Below are positions 37,145 through 46,665 of a stretch of DNA of 64,000 nt, one piece after another (position 1 is the stretch's first letter; the number at the start of each line of letters is the position of its first letter). Under the pieces are notes generated by a model. It searched no databases and was not told the origin of the DNA. It saw nothing but the letters and a program-made list of their open reading frames with translations. This stretch comes from JAEXZL01 sp049943125. Lineage in GTDB: Bacteria; Bacillota; Clostridia; Clostridiales; Clostridiaceae. Position numbers and translations under genes: made by a program. Where the stretch lies: the NCBI RefSeq assembly GCF_049943125.1, contig NZ_CP188040.1, forward strand, positions 930,001 through 994,000, written 5' to 3'.

Positions 37145-38330
37145 TCCATAACCCCTTAATAATTTTACATACTTTTGATAAATCTTCATCAGTCATCTTA
37201 GAATCACTTGGTAGACAAATCCCCCTATTAAAAATATCTTCAGAAACACTATTTGAAGTAGGTCTTTTCGTGATATTCCAATCAAATTGATGTGTAGCAG
37301 TCACTTTACCATTAGATTGATTTTGTAAGCTGCTAATAAAATCATATTCTGTAAATACAGGCTGAAGATGCATAGGCTTCCATACAGGTCTTGATTCAAT
37401 ATTTTCTGTTTCCAAAGCAAGCATTACATCAATAGGCTTAATATCTCCACTTAACAAAATACTTGTTAGCCAGCAGTTTGGATTATCCCATTTATTAACA
37501 GGCATAAACTCAACACCATCTAACCCTTCCAGTTCTTTTTTATAATAATCATAAATATATTTCTTCTTTGCGACTCTCTGGTCCAGAACTTTAAGTTGTC
37601 CTCTTCCAATTCCCGCCACAATATTACTCATCCTATAATTAAAGCCAATCTCATTATGCTGATAATGTCTTGCCGGTTCTTTTGATTGAGTAGACCAAAA
37701 TCTAACTTTATTAATCATCTTTTCATTATTGGATACCAACATTCCTCCACCTGAAGTGGTGATAATCTTATTGCCATTAAATGAAAAAATACCATATTCC
37801 CCAAAGGTACCTGTATGTTTTCCTTTATAGTAAGTGCCTAATGATTCTGCAGCATCCTCAATAATTGGAGTATTATATTCCTTACATATGTCCATTATTC
37901 TATCCATGTCCGCAGAAAGTCCATAGAGATGAACTACAATAACCGCCTTAACATTTGGATATTTTTCAAATGCTTTCTTTAATGCTTCTGGGCTCATATT
38001 CCATGTACTAAAATCACTATCTATGAATACTGGTATAGCATCCTGATATATAATTGGATTCGCAGTTGCCGAAAAAGTCAAAGAAGGACAAAAAACAATA
38101 TCACCCTTTCCAACTCCAACTGCTTTCAAAGCCATATGTATAGCTGCAGTTCCTGAGGTTAATGCCACTGCATACCCTATATCAACCTTATGTGCTAATT
38201 CCCTTTCAAATTCATCTACATTCTCTCCAAGAGGAGCAACCCAATTGGAATCAAAAGCTTCTTTCACATACATCATTTCATATCCTTCATCGCTCATATG
38301 AGGAGATGAAAGAAATATCTTCTCTGCCAT
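37098..38330 (-). CDS. PLP-dependent UDP-4-keto-sugar aminotransferase (PglE-like), locus B
   Basis: A 410-residue paralogue of 20410-21612 with IFLSSPHMSDEGYEMMYV, EDAAESLGTYYKGKHTGTFG and the PLP lysine in SFNGNKIITTSGGG. It differs from the locus A copy in a loop around residues 330-350 and in a C-terminal extension of about 14 residues that runs into the next gene. It is predicted to aminate UDP-4-keto-6-deoxy-GlcNAc. The 163-base gap upstream (38331-38493) holds no gene. Confidence 0.9.
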   Translation of the reverse strand: MAEKIFLSSPHMSDEGYEMMYVKEAFDSNWVAPLGENVDEFERELAHKVDIGYAVALTSGTAAIHMALKAVGVGKGDIVFCPSLTFSATANPIIYQDAIPVFIDSDFSTWNMSPEALKKAFEKYPNVKAVIVVHLYGLSADMDRIMDICKEYNTPIIEDAAESLGTYYKGKHTGTFGEYGIFSFNGNKIITTSGGGMLVSNNEKMINKVRFWSTQSKEPARHYQHNEIGFNYRMSNIVAGIGRGQLKVLDQRVAKKKYIYDYYKKELEGLDGVEFMPVNKWDNPNCWLTSILLSGDIKPIDVMLALETENIESRPVWKPMHLQPVFTEYDFISSLQNQSNGKVTATHQFDWNITKRPTSNSVSEDIFNRGICLPSDSKMTDEDLSKVCKIIKGLWNEYKSSGQTEEYQKF

Positions 38331-38493
38331 TAATTTTTCTTCCTTCCCTTATAACTTTACAGCAAAAATCAGTTGGCTAGTTGTATATTTATCCCAAAGA
38401 ATATATTACCATTTTATTAAATATATGTCTAACCTAATAAATTTCATTTTTTTAAAAGTCTTACCAAGCTGTATTAAATAGCTTATAAATACT

Positions 38494-39753
38494 TTAAGAG
38501 CTAATATTACTATATATATTTAAAAGTGTATTTGTATTATCATCTATATTATGAGTTTTCAATGCCTTCTCTCTAGCATTAATAGATATTTTTATAGCTA
38601 ATTCATCATTGTTAATTATTTCTCTAATATAATGAGCCATCATATAAGGTGCATCACTTTGATATAAAAATCCTTCATATTTGTGCTCCAGCATATCAGG
38701 TATTCCCCCAACGTATGAAGCTACACATGGTACTCCAAGTAACATAGCTTCTCCTAAAGAATTAGGACTATTTTCTATTGAAGAAGGGCAAACAAATATA
38801 TGAGATTTTTGATATCTTTTCACCATTTCTTTTTCATCCAGTAAGCCCGTAAAAATTACATTTTCTCTCAGATTATATTTATCCATCAGCTCTGATATAT
38901 ATTTTTCGTATGAAGTTCTCTTTAACCGTTCTTTAAAATCATTATTTTTTGATATATCAGGACCGGCAACATATAATCTTAAATCTGGTTGTGTTTTAAG
39001 TAGAATTTTCATTGCTTCAAGAACATAGTGAAGCCCCTTAATAGGGTAAGAGGCCTGACTAATAAATATTGTATTTCTTTCACATTTATTAATATCCCAT
39101 TTATGCATATAAAACTCTTTCCTTAAAGTTTCATTACAATGATGATATTCTCCAGACGGATTGATAATTTTAGCGCAAGCCTTATCCCATGTAGTACGTC
39201 CTATTATATGTTTACATTTTTTGATAGCTAAAATTTCAGTTTTTCCTCTTATTTCAAACTTTCTTTGCTGCGAAACAATATTATCTCTTTTCAATAAATC
39301 TCTTAATGTATTCCTGTTTCTTATTTTACTGGGTAGATTAGCATAATAATGTGTTGAATAAACTGATACTAATCCCTGTATAGATATTATGGACTTAATA
39401 CTTAGCTTATTACAAACATTAACCATTGCTAGTGAATGACTAAATTCAGTGCCCATTATATGAACCACTTCTGGTTTTATATTTAAAAGTAATTTTTCTA
39501 GTATAACTTCAGAATCATAGCTTACTGAATATTTTTTATTATTCCATGGTATAGCATAATATTGGATCTTTTCACCATTGTAGGCTTTAATCTCATCAAT
39601 ATTATTTTTAGGATAAGCTATATGTAATTCACAATCCTTATCAGATAAGTCCAAAGAAGAAGTTACAAGCCATCCACCAAAAGGAGTTATCTTTTCGTTC
39701 ATTAATAAACTAGCTTCTGGAAGAGGAACATTTGTGAGCCAGAGAACTTTCAT
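38494..39753 (-). CDS. Glycosyltransferase family 4 protein
   Basis: A 419-residue GT-B enzyme starting MKVLWLTNVPLPEASLL and carrying GTEFSHSLAMVNVCNK, IFISQASYPIKGLHYVLEA and the GT4 donor-site pattern PSSIENSPNSLGEAMLLGVP. Its place between the vioA/vioB-like pair and the pglE gene suggests a role in adding one of the locus B sugars, possibly the 4-amino-dideoxy sugar. That is inference only. AAGGAG lies upstream of ATG 39753. Confidence 0.85.
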   Translation of the reverse strand: MKVLWLTNVPLPEASLLMNEKITPFGGWLVTSSLDLSDKDCELHIAYPKNNIDEIKAYNGEKIQYYAIPWNNKKYSVSYDSEVILEKLLLNIKPEVVHIMGTEFSHSLAMVNVCNKLSIKSIISIQGLVSVYSTHYYANLPSKIRNRNTLRDLLKRDNIVSQQRKFEIRGKTEILAIKKCKHIIGRTTWDKACAKIINPSGEYHHCNETLRKEFYMHKWDINKCERNTIFISQASYPIKGLHYVLEAMKILLKTQPDLRLYVAGPDISKNNDFKERLKRTSYEKYISELMDKYNLRENVIFTGLLDEKEMVKRYQKSHIFVCPSSIENSPNSLGEAMLLGVPCVASYVGGIPDMLEHKYEGFLYQSDAPYMMAHYIREIINNDELAIKISINAREKALKTHNIDDNTNTLLNIYSNISS

Positions 39754-39800
39754 TTTCTATAATCTCCTTACTTTAATAGTAAATAATTATTTAGAGCCAA

Positions 39801-40448
39801 TTAATCTTTTTGTTTAATAACTTTTCCAGGTACTCCAACAACAACACAATTACTAGGAATATCTCTTACCACTACAGAACCAGCCCCGATAGTTACATTG
39901 TCTCCTATTGAAACTTTTTCGATAATTGCACTAGAAGTACCAACTAGGCATTTAGTACCCAGAACAACATTTCCTGATATATTTACACTAGGAAGTATAG
40001 TTGAATACTCTTCTATTACAGCATCGTGGCCTATAGTACTATCAATATTTACAATAACATGTCTCTTTATATGTATATTTACAGTAATAATACAACCTGA
40101 ACATATTATTACCCCTTCTTCGATATTATTATAATTAGATATCTGAACGTTAGGATGAATCAAAACTGCAGCCTTTAATCCCAATTCCTCAGCTTTTAGA
40201 ACAAAACGTTCTTTTAACGTAGGATCTGCTACACCACAAACGTAATACAAATTATTACAATTATTTTCTTTAATCCAGTTAAAATCCCCTAAAACTTCAT
40301 ATCCATTCAGATTTTTCCCAATGTTATCTTTATACTCTTCAATATATCCTAGTAACTTCCACTCATGTGTTATTTTATTTATTTCTTCAATTAGCCATGC
40401 TACTTCTCTTGCAAAACCACCGGCACCAATAATAATAATTTCTTTCAT
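39801..40448 (-). CDS. Sugar acetyltransferase (VioB/NeuD-like)
   Basis: A 215-residue beta-helix acetyltransferase with IIGAGGFAREVAWLIEEI and STIGHDAVIEEYSTILPSV, related to the two PglD-type genes but more divergent, with a longer middle (NNYNNIEEGVI type). It lies 6 bases below a VioA-like aminotransferase gene. That pairing parallels vioA-vioB, where VioB acetylates dTDP-4-amino-4,6-dideoxyglucose. I infer the same role; another amino sugar is possible. Confidence 0.8.
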   Translation of the reverse strand: MKEIIIIGAGGFAREVAWLIEEINKITHEWKLLGYIEEYKDNIGKNLNGYEVLGDFNWIKENNCNNLYYVCGVADPTLKERFVLKAEELGLKAAVLIHPNVQISNYNNIEEGVIICSGCIITVNIHIKRHVIVNIDSTIGHDAVIEEYSTILPSVNISGNVVLGTKCLVGTSSAIIEKVSIGDNVTIGAGSVVVRDIPSNCVVVGVPGKVIKQKD

Positions 40449-40454
40449 AACTAT

Positions 40455-41555
40455 TTATGCATCCTTTCTTAATGAAACAGTAATGCTAGAATTTACCGCT
40501 TCTATAATCATATCTAAGTCCATCTGAGTTAACGCGTCATACATTGGTAAACATAAAATTCTATTAGAAATGTTATCTGCTATAGGAGTTTGTGACTGGT
40601 TTGGATTTAGCCTTTCAACCATCGACAGAGAAGGATAAAAGTACCTACGTGGATATATGTTATTACAATTTAATTCATACTTTGTTCGTAAAAGCTCCTC
40701 TTCACTATTAAATAGTATTGGAAAATATGAATAATTCATCGTACCACATTTATTGCTTTTTTGATAAACTAACCCTGGAAATAATTTATTCATATAGTAT
40801 CTATACGCTCTTTCTCTATTACTGATAATTAGATTAATATCATCCAATACACATAATCCCATAGCAGCTTGAAACTCGTTCATTTTTGCATTAATTCCCA
40901 ATTCAACTATTTTATCAGGACCAGCTATACCAAAATTAATAAGTAACTTTGCCTTTTCATAAAGAGAATCGTCATTAATAATTAAAGCTCCACCTTCAAT
41001 TGTATGAAATACTTTAGTACTATGAAAACTTAATGTAGAAACATCACCGTAACTCAACAAACTCTTTCCATTGTAATTCACTCCAAAAGCATGAGCTGCA
41101 TCATAAATAACTTTAAGATTGTATTTTCTGGCAATCCTATCTATTTCTTCAACCTCGCATGCATTTCCAAAAACATGTACTGGTAATATTGCAGAAGTTT
41201 TATCGTTGATGCAAGCTTCTAGTTTTTTACTATCAAGACAATAAGTTTCTTCATCAATGTCACAATATGTAGGTTTTAGACCTTCCCATATAACACTACT
41301 TGATGTTGCTGCAAAAGTAAAAGGTGTGGTGATTACTTCTCCCTTTAGGTCTAATAACTTTATTGCAACTTGAAGAGCTAAAGTTCCATTGGAAACAAGT
41401 AATACATGCTTCACTCCTAAAAAAGCTTCCAATTTAGTTTGTAATTCTTGAACCTTTTGACCGTTATTGGTCAACCATCCACTATCAAAAATGTCATTAA
41501 CATGCCTATCAAACTCACTTCGCTTTGGCAAATAAGTTTTCGTTACATTTATCAT
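40455..41555 (-). CDS. DegT/DnrJ family nucleotide-sugar aminotransferase (VioA-like)
   Basis: A PLP-dependent aminotransferase of about 366 residues, clearly different from the PglE-type enzymes. It shows the start NVTKTYLPKRSEF, SNGTLALQVAIKLL, VHVFGNACEVEEI, YDAAHAFGVNYNGKSLL, the PLP lysine in FHSTKVFHTIEGGA and PRRYFYPSL. The pattern FHSTKVFHTIEGG is that of dTDP-4-keto-6-deoxyglucose 4-aminotransferases such as VioA. I take ATG 41555 or 41558, behind GAGGG, rather than a frame reaching 41615. No RmlA or RmlB gene is in the window to supply the dTDP-keto sugar, so those steps must be encoded elsewhere. Confidence 0.83.
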   Translation of the reverse strand: MINVTKTYLPKRSEFDRHVNDIFDSGWLTNNGQKVQELQTKLEAFLGVKHVLLVSNGTLALQVAIKLLDLKGEVITTPFTFAATSSSVIWEGLKPTYCDIDEETYCLDSKKLEACINDKTSAILPVHVFGNACEVEEIDRIARKYNLKVIYDAAHAFGVNYNGKSLLSYGDVSTLSFHSTKVFHTIEGGALIINDDSLYEKAKLLINFGIAGPDKIVELGINAKMNEFQAAMGLCVLDDINLIISNRERAYRYYMNKLFPGLVYQKSNKCGTMNYSYFPILFNSEEELLRTKYELNCNNIYPRRYFYPSLSMVERLNPNQSQTPIADNISNRILCLPMYDALTQMDLDMIIEAVNSSITVSLRKDA

Positions 41556-41611
41556 CATTCTTCCCTCTTTCATAAAAGACGTATAGTGTTTATTTAAATA
41601 TATGAATAAAC

Positions 41612-43051
41612 TCAACTCCGTACTTTAAAATAGTTCTTCATAATCCTCATAGTAATGTTGTCTTTAGTAAATAGTAGTATGGTAACGTATGTAACAACAC
41701 CAATAACAATTGCAAAAACCAATACACTCCAAGAAGTATTAAATCTAATATCAATGAATTTAACAGCAATAGTCATTCCTAACGCTGCAATTACATACTT
41801 TATATGATCACGTTTAATAATAGTAAATTTATCAAATCTTTTAACATATACCAAACTAATTATTGTACCTATGCTCTCTGCTAATAAATAACTAATAGCA
41901 GTACCTATGTGGCCTATATGAGGAATAAGTAATAAATTACAAAGCAAACTAATAAATGCAACAATCAACTGATTAAATAGTCCAAATTTCTCATAGCCTA
42001 AAGGTATAATTCTTTGCTGGTAATTCCATACTCCTAGTGGAACCATAGTGATTAGTGGTGCTAACACAATTAGTGATATTGCAGCATCAGCGAATTCAAC
42101 ACCAGCGAACAAGTATATAATCTTATCTGCCAAAATAGCAATTCCAGTAGAAGCTGGTATTGATATCCAAAGTATAATGTCTACTGAGTTATTAAGCAGC
42201 TCTCTATATTTATCTTTATCATTAAGAAAATAATTATTGATTCTTGGCATTATGACATTACTAAGAGATAAGCAAATTGAAACCCCTAAATTATAAATCA
42301 TTTTTGATCTGTTGAAGAATGCTACATCAATATCTCCCCGTATAAAACCTAGATAAATTTGATCTAGAATTCCATATACACTAATTACTAAAGAACTTAA
42401 AAAGAAAACTCCTAAAGCTTTTAAATGTTTTTTAGTATCAATAACTGATGGAATAAATAAGTCAATGTATTTTCTTGCATAAAAAAAATTTAGTATATTA
42501 CTGAATGATAGTGCAAAAATTGAAATACCTGCATACACCACATAATCTTCTCTTACTTTAACAAATAGAAATAGTGCTATAATAGATAAAATTTTGAAAC
42601 TAATACTTCTTATAGTAATATATTTATAGTCCTCAATACCTTGAAAAAACCAATCCAAAGAAAAAATATTTATTATTAGAGCTACACCTTGTACAGAAAA
42701 TAAAAGTGCTTCTTCAGAAAACCTACCAATAAGAAAAATACAAGGAATATATACTAATATGGTTACAATAGTTATAATAACTTTTATAAATAATATCTCA
42801 TTAAAAAATTGACTTAGTTTATGCTTATCATCTCTAATTCTTGATACTTCTCTAACTCCATAAGTTGTAGTACCAAATATAGCAAATACCAAAAACCAAT
42901 TTACAACTGAAGATGAAAAATTCACTTTTCCTAGATTGCTTGCACCAATAACTCTTGATATGTATGGAGAGGTAACCAGCGGAAAGAGCATAGTTGTTAG
43001 TTGAAGTAATAGTGCATAGAATGTATTTTTAAATAGAGAAATATTCTTCAT
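41612..43051 (-). CDS. Polysaccharide flippase (Wzx-like, MOP superfamily), locus B
   Basis: A 479-residue protein with about 12-14 hydrophobic spans. The start (LLLQLTTMLFPLVTSPYISRVIGASNLGKVNF) and GTTTYGVREVSRIRDD are typical of RfbX/Wzx-type O-unit flippases. It has little visible similarity to the locus A flippase, in keeping with a different repeat unit. Its start overlaps the end of the GT2 gene by 4 bases. Confidence 0.88.
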   Translation of the reverse strand: MKNISLFKNTFYALLLQLTTMLFPLVTSPYISRVIGASNLGKVNFSSSVVNWFLVFAIFGTTTYGVREVSRIRDDKHKLSQFFNEILFIKVIITIVTILVYIPCIFLIGRFSEEALLFSVQGVALIINIFSLDWFFQGIEDYKYITIRSISFKILSIIALFLFVKVREDYVVYAGISIFALSFSNILNFFYARKYIDLFIPSVIDTKKHLKALGVFFLSSLVISVYGILDQIYLGFIRGDIDVAFFNRSKMIYNLGVSICLSLSNVIMPRINNYFLNDKDKYRELLNNSVDIILWISIPASTGIAILADKIIYLFAGVEFADAAISLIVLAPLITMVPLGVWNYQQRIIPLGYEKFGLFNQLIVAFISLLCNLLLIPHIGHIGTAISYLLAESIGTIISLVYVKRFDKFTIIKRDHIKYVIAALGMTIAVKFIDIRFNTSWSVLVFAIVIGVVTYVTILLFTKDNITMRIMKNYFKVRS

Positions 43052-43998
43052 TTATTCACCTGATTTTTTAAAAATAAAACTCTAAAACTCTTTCTAAGAA
43101 CTCTTTTAGATAAATATCCCCAAAACAAAAATCTACATTTTTTAGGGATTGTGTTAAATAACTCAAAGAAATCTTTTATTTGTTTTGATTTTATGGAATT
43201 AATAAAAGCTAATATAGATTTATTTATATACTCTAATGAAAAATCATATTTCCCTTTATAATACAAGTTGTTAGCATTAACTACCTCTAAATGATCTTTA
43301 TACTGCTTGATTGAATCAGTTATAGAATTGTAATTCTGTTCTCCAGCTTTGCTTCTACTTCTATAGACAGACATTATATCATTCAACACAAAAACTTTAC
43401 CTTTATCTAACAGAATCATACAAATTGTATAATCACCTACAAGCCAGTGAGCATATTCAACGATATCAATACTACTTGGAGATTCTATTACAAAATTTCT
43501 AAAAACTGTAGCTACAGCAGAATAATAATTTCCTTTTAAGAATTCCTCTATAGTAAATTCTTTTCCTGTTAAAGCAATTTCAGGATGCTGTGCAATAACC
43601 TTATTATCTAAAGTTCTTTCTTCAATTCTGTGAGAAACCGCTAAATAACTTGTATTTTGTTCCAAAAAGTCAATAGTTTTCTGCAATTTAAGATTATCTA
43701 TCCAATAATCATCTCCTTCTAATGTGGCAATATATTTACCTCTAGCTTTACGCCATAAATCGCAAATATTTTTCGTAGCCCCAATATTTACATCTCTCAA
43801 TACCAGTTGTATTATCTCAGGATACTTTTCCTTATACTCTAAAAGTATTTCTCTAGTATTATCTGGAGAGTTGTCTTCACCAATTAATATTTCATAATTA
43901 TACTCAGTATTCTGTGTCAAAATACTATCTAAGGCATTCCTTATATATTTTTCATGTCCATATGTAATTACAGCTATACTTACCATTATATCTTTCAC
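43048..43998 (-). CDS. Glycosyltransferase family 2 protein
   Basis: A GT-A fold transferase of about 317 residues with VSIAVITYGHEKYIRNALDSI at the N-terminus, EILIGEDNSPDNT, and the metal/nucleotide DxD-type motif LEGDDYW. The C-terminal third carries no further catalytic hallmark. The start is uncertain: in-frame GTG 44007, GTG 43998 and ATG 43986 are all possible. GAGGTG at six bases favours 43998. It is expected to add one sugar of the locus B unit. Confidence 0.83.
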   Translation of the reverse strand: MKDIMVSIAVITYGHEKYIRNALDSILTQNTEYNYEILIGEDNSPDNTREILLEYKEKYPEIIQLVLRDVNIGATKNICDLWRKARGKYIATLEGDDYWIDNLKLQKTIDFLEQNTSYLAVSHRIEERTLDNKVIAQHPEIALTGKEFTIEEFLKGNYYSAVATVFRNFVIESPSSIDIVEYAHWLVGDYTICMILLDKGKVFVLNDIMSVYRSRSKAGEQNYNSITDSIKQYKDHLEVVNANNLYYKGKYDFSLEYINKSILAFINSIKSKQIKDFFELFNTIPKKCRFLFWGYLSKRVLRKSFRVLFLKNQVNK

Positions 43999-44015
43999 AT
44001 TCTTCACCTCAGTGA

Positions 44016-45425
44016 TTATAAATATTTTAAAAACTTACCTCTTATTACAGTAATCACCTGCCTAAAATTCCATTTTACACCATATAATATTTTCAAATGT
44101 TTACCATACGTAAATAAATAAAATATAGTAATAACTATAATCGCCGATGGCGATTGTAGTGGCCATTTAAATACAGAGTACACCATTGAATTAATTAAAA
44201 ATGCTAGTAGCATTAAACTATAAATGTTTCTTTCCTTTTCATGTATAAATATTATTATTCTTATGAAGAATCCATATAAAATAGGAAATATAATAATACC
44301 TACTATTTTAAAATCAAAATAAAAAATCATAAGATATGTATAGGCATAATTGAACATTAAACTTGTTCCAATTGGTATTTGATTATTTTGCAATATGTCT
44401 CCTATAATTGAATTAGCTGGCATATAATCTATACCAATAACTCTAATAAAGTTTCTAACTATTTCATCTATCCCCGCAAAAGTTGCTCTACTATAAAATA
44501 AACCTATTTGCTCACCATAATTTTCCACACCATACTGAAATGCTCTAAAAGGCCCATTGAAATACAAAATAATTTGTTTAAAAAACTCACTAAAACCACT
44601 TAGCAATGCCCCTATAGAAAACTCACTCCCACCCATCCTTGTTGATGTAATCCAAGACAAATATGATAGTACTACCATAATAAATATAACAATCGGCAAG
44701 TATTTATAAATTCTCTTTTTACTAAACTTAAAATCTTTTATTCTATCAATTTTATAAGAAAACAACTTATTTTTATTCATTATTAGATAAAAAATAATTG
44801 AGTACAATAAAATATCTATTATAATACTTCTACCGGAACCAATTTCAGTATATAAGAATATATTTATTCCTAACAAAATAAAAGAAGGTTGTCTATACTT
44901 TTTATAGACAATCAAATATGAGAACAATATTACTGCTATAATTATAAAAGCTTCGATAAATGTATTAAAAAATACGATCTCTATCGTACTTTCAAAAACT
45001 TTACCAACAGAATATCTATATAATCTTGCCTCTTCTGCTCCCACCATTGATACTACTCTTTTATATTTTATAAAATAGTAAGTTAATATGATAATAATAA
45101 GGACTTGTAAATATAAAAAAAATTTCTTTTCATTATATTTGCACCCAGTTAGCATTGTATTATTTGGATTTTCTTTTGACACAGCTAATTTAGTTTTATC
45201 GCCTAGTATATATCCACAAAAAAACATTATTATACCCAAAAACAACATAAGGTATATATAAGGTTTAACATTATATAATTTATATAAATTTAGTGTTGAT
45301 AACCCAATCCAAAAAAACCACCAACCAACAAATATCCAAATAGCAAGTTTAGACATCTTATCCTTAATAAATCTATTTACTAAGTACAAGGAAACTAAAG
45401 CTAATAATACGACTAAAATCAACAT
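44016..45425 (-). CDS. Oligosaccharide repeat-unit polymerase (Wzy-like), locus B
   Basis: A 469-residue integral membrane protein with about 11-13 spans. The middle region has GSGRSIIIDILLYSI, ITSTRMGGSEFS and a periplasm-side style loop with FSRATFAGIDEIVRNFI, features of the EpsG/O-antigen polymerase type. It is unlike the locus A polymerase, so the polymer linkage probably differs. It lies between the GT2 and GT4 genes of locus B. Confidence 0.8.
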   Translation of the reverse strand: MLILVVLLALVSLYLVNRFIKDKMSKLAIWIFVGWWFFWIGLSTLNLYKLYNVKPYIYLMLFLGIIMFFCGYILGDKTKLAVSKENPNNTMLTGCKYNEKKFFLYLQVLIIIILTYYFIKYKRVVSMVGAEEARLYRYSVGKVFESTIEIVFFNTFIEAFIIIAVILFSYLIVYKKYRQPSFILLGINIFLYTEIGSGRSIIIDILLYSIIFYLIMNKNKLFSYKIDRIKDFKFSKKRIYKYLPIVIFIMVVLSYLSWITSTRMGGSEFSIGALLSGFSEFFKQIILYFNGPFRAFQYGVENYGEQIGLFYSRATFAGIDEIVRNFIRVIGIDYMPANSIIGDILQNNQIPIGTSLMFNYAYTYLMIFYFDFKIVGIIIFPILYGFFIRIIIFIHEKERNIYSLMLLAFLINSMVYSVFKWPLQSPSAIIVITIFYLFTYGKHLKILYGVKWNFRQVITVIRGKFLKYL

Positions 45426-45462
45426 AATTAAACCGTCACCTTTATAAATTTTTATAACAAAT

Positions 45463-46665
45463 CTAGCAACTCTTCATGAAAGATATAATTTTATCTACTT
45501 GTATCTCCCAATTTTTATTATTTAATATAAAATTCCTAGCTTTATTTGCTTTATCAATCAACACTTCATTATCCATATTTAAAACAGAATCAATTGTATT
45601 AGCAATAGATTCTGGTGTATCATCAGGTAATACAAACATGTTTTCTAAATACTCCATGGTAAATCCGTTAAGTTTTGTACTAATTACTGGTGTGCCACTA
45701 ATTAAGTATTCTATCATTTTAGATGGAAATGTAACTTGACTTATAGAATCATTTACTATCCTTGGATTAATCAGTAATGCAGCATTATTTTGTATTTTTA
45801 ACATAGTATTATTATCCACATTACCACAATACTTAATTCTACTATCTCGAGTTTCATACTTTTTTATGTACTCCTCTAATGGCCCACGCCCATAAATCTC
45901 TAAGATAATATTCTTGCTTTTACATTTACCAACTCCGTTAATTAAATTTTCTATACCATTGTATTTAGTTAAGGCCCCACTAAACACAATTCTATATGGC
46001 TCGTCATTTTCTCTATTACTCCACTGTCCTCCTACAGAAACTAGTGGAGCATCTTTTATATCAAAACCACCATCAACAACTATATACTTTGAATTAGGAG
46101 AAAACATTCTAACAGCATGCTCATTTAATACTATTAATCCGCTAAAATTTTTAATATTCTTTTTTGCTGACTTATTTTCTATACTCTTCGCAGTATTCTT
46201 CAAAAAGCTACCTTTCATCTCTGGTAAAGGCGGATCTGCCAATATACAAAATGTTTTTAATCCAAATATTTTTGACACCCAAAGCACAGGGACAGCAACA
46301 TAAGGATATGAATTATAGCATATAATTTTCCTATCATAATTTCTATATTTAATACACCAAAGCATTATGTGCCAAAAAGCTGTTAAAATCATCGTTATTT
46401 GCTTAATAAAAAATATATTAATAAATGGAATGCTTAAAGCCATAACATCATTAAATAGATTTATATCTTCTCGTTTAAGTATCAGCCTTTTTTCCCTCGG
46501 ATATGCAGCTATAGGAACTTCAGTAAAAACAGTTAAATCATCTCTGTAGTTATTAATTAACTGTTTTATTATCCCAATTTGCATTTTATTACCTGCAACT
46601 GATGGTCCAATATATTTTCCACATTCTTCTGTTTTAATTACACTTCCTAGATATAGAACTTTCAC
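45463..46665 (-). CDS. Glycosyltransferase family 4 protein
   Basis: A GT-B transferase of about 400 residues, with YIGPSVAGNKMQIGIIKQL near the start, and RIVFSGALTKYNGIENLI and FPSKMIEYLISGTPVISTK in the donor half. The GTG at 46665 overlaps the stop of the preceding gene (GTGA) and has GAGGAAG at good spacing; an in-frame ATG at 46695 is less likely. It belongs to the first transcribed part of locus B. Confidence 0.83.
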   Translation of the reverse strand: MKVLYLGSVIKTEECGKYIGPSVAGNKMQIGIIKQLINNYRDDLTVFTEVPIAAYPREKRLILKREDINLFNDVMALSIPFINIFFIKQITMILTAFWHIMLWCIKYRNYDRKIICYNSYPYVAVPVLWVSKIFGLKTFCILADPPLPEMKGSFLKNTAKSIENKSAKKNIKNFSGLIVLNEHAVRMFSPNSKYIVVDGGFDIKDAPLVSVGGQWSNRENDEPYRIVFSGALTKYNGIENLINGVGKCKSKNIILEIYGRGPLEEYIKKYETRDSRIKYCGNVDNNTMLKIQNNAALLINPRIVNDSISQVTFPSKMIEYLISGTPVISTKLNGFTMEYLENMFVLPDDTPESIANTIDSVLNMDNEVLIDKANKARNFILNNKNWEIQVDKIISFMKSC

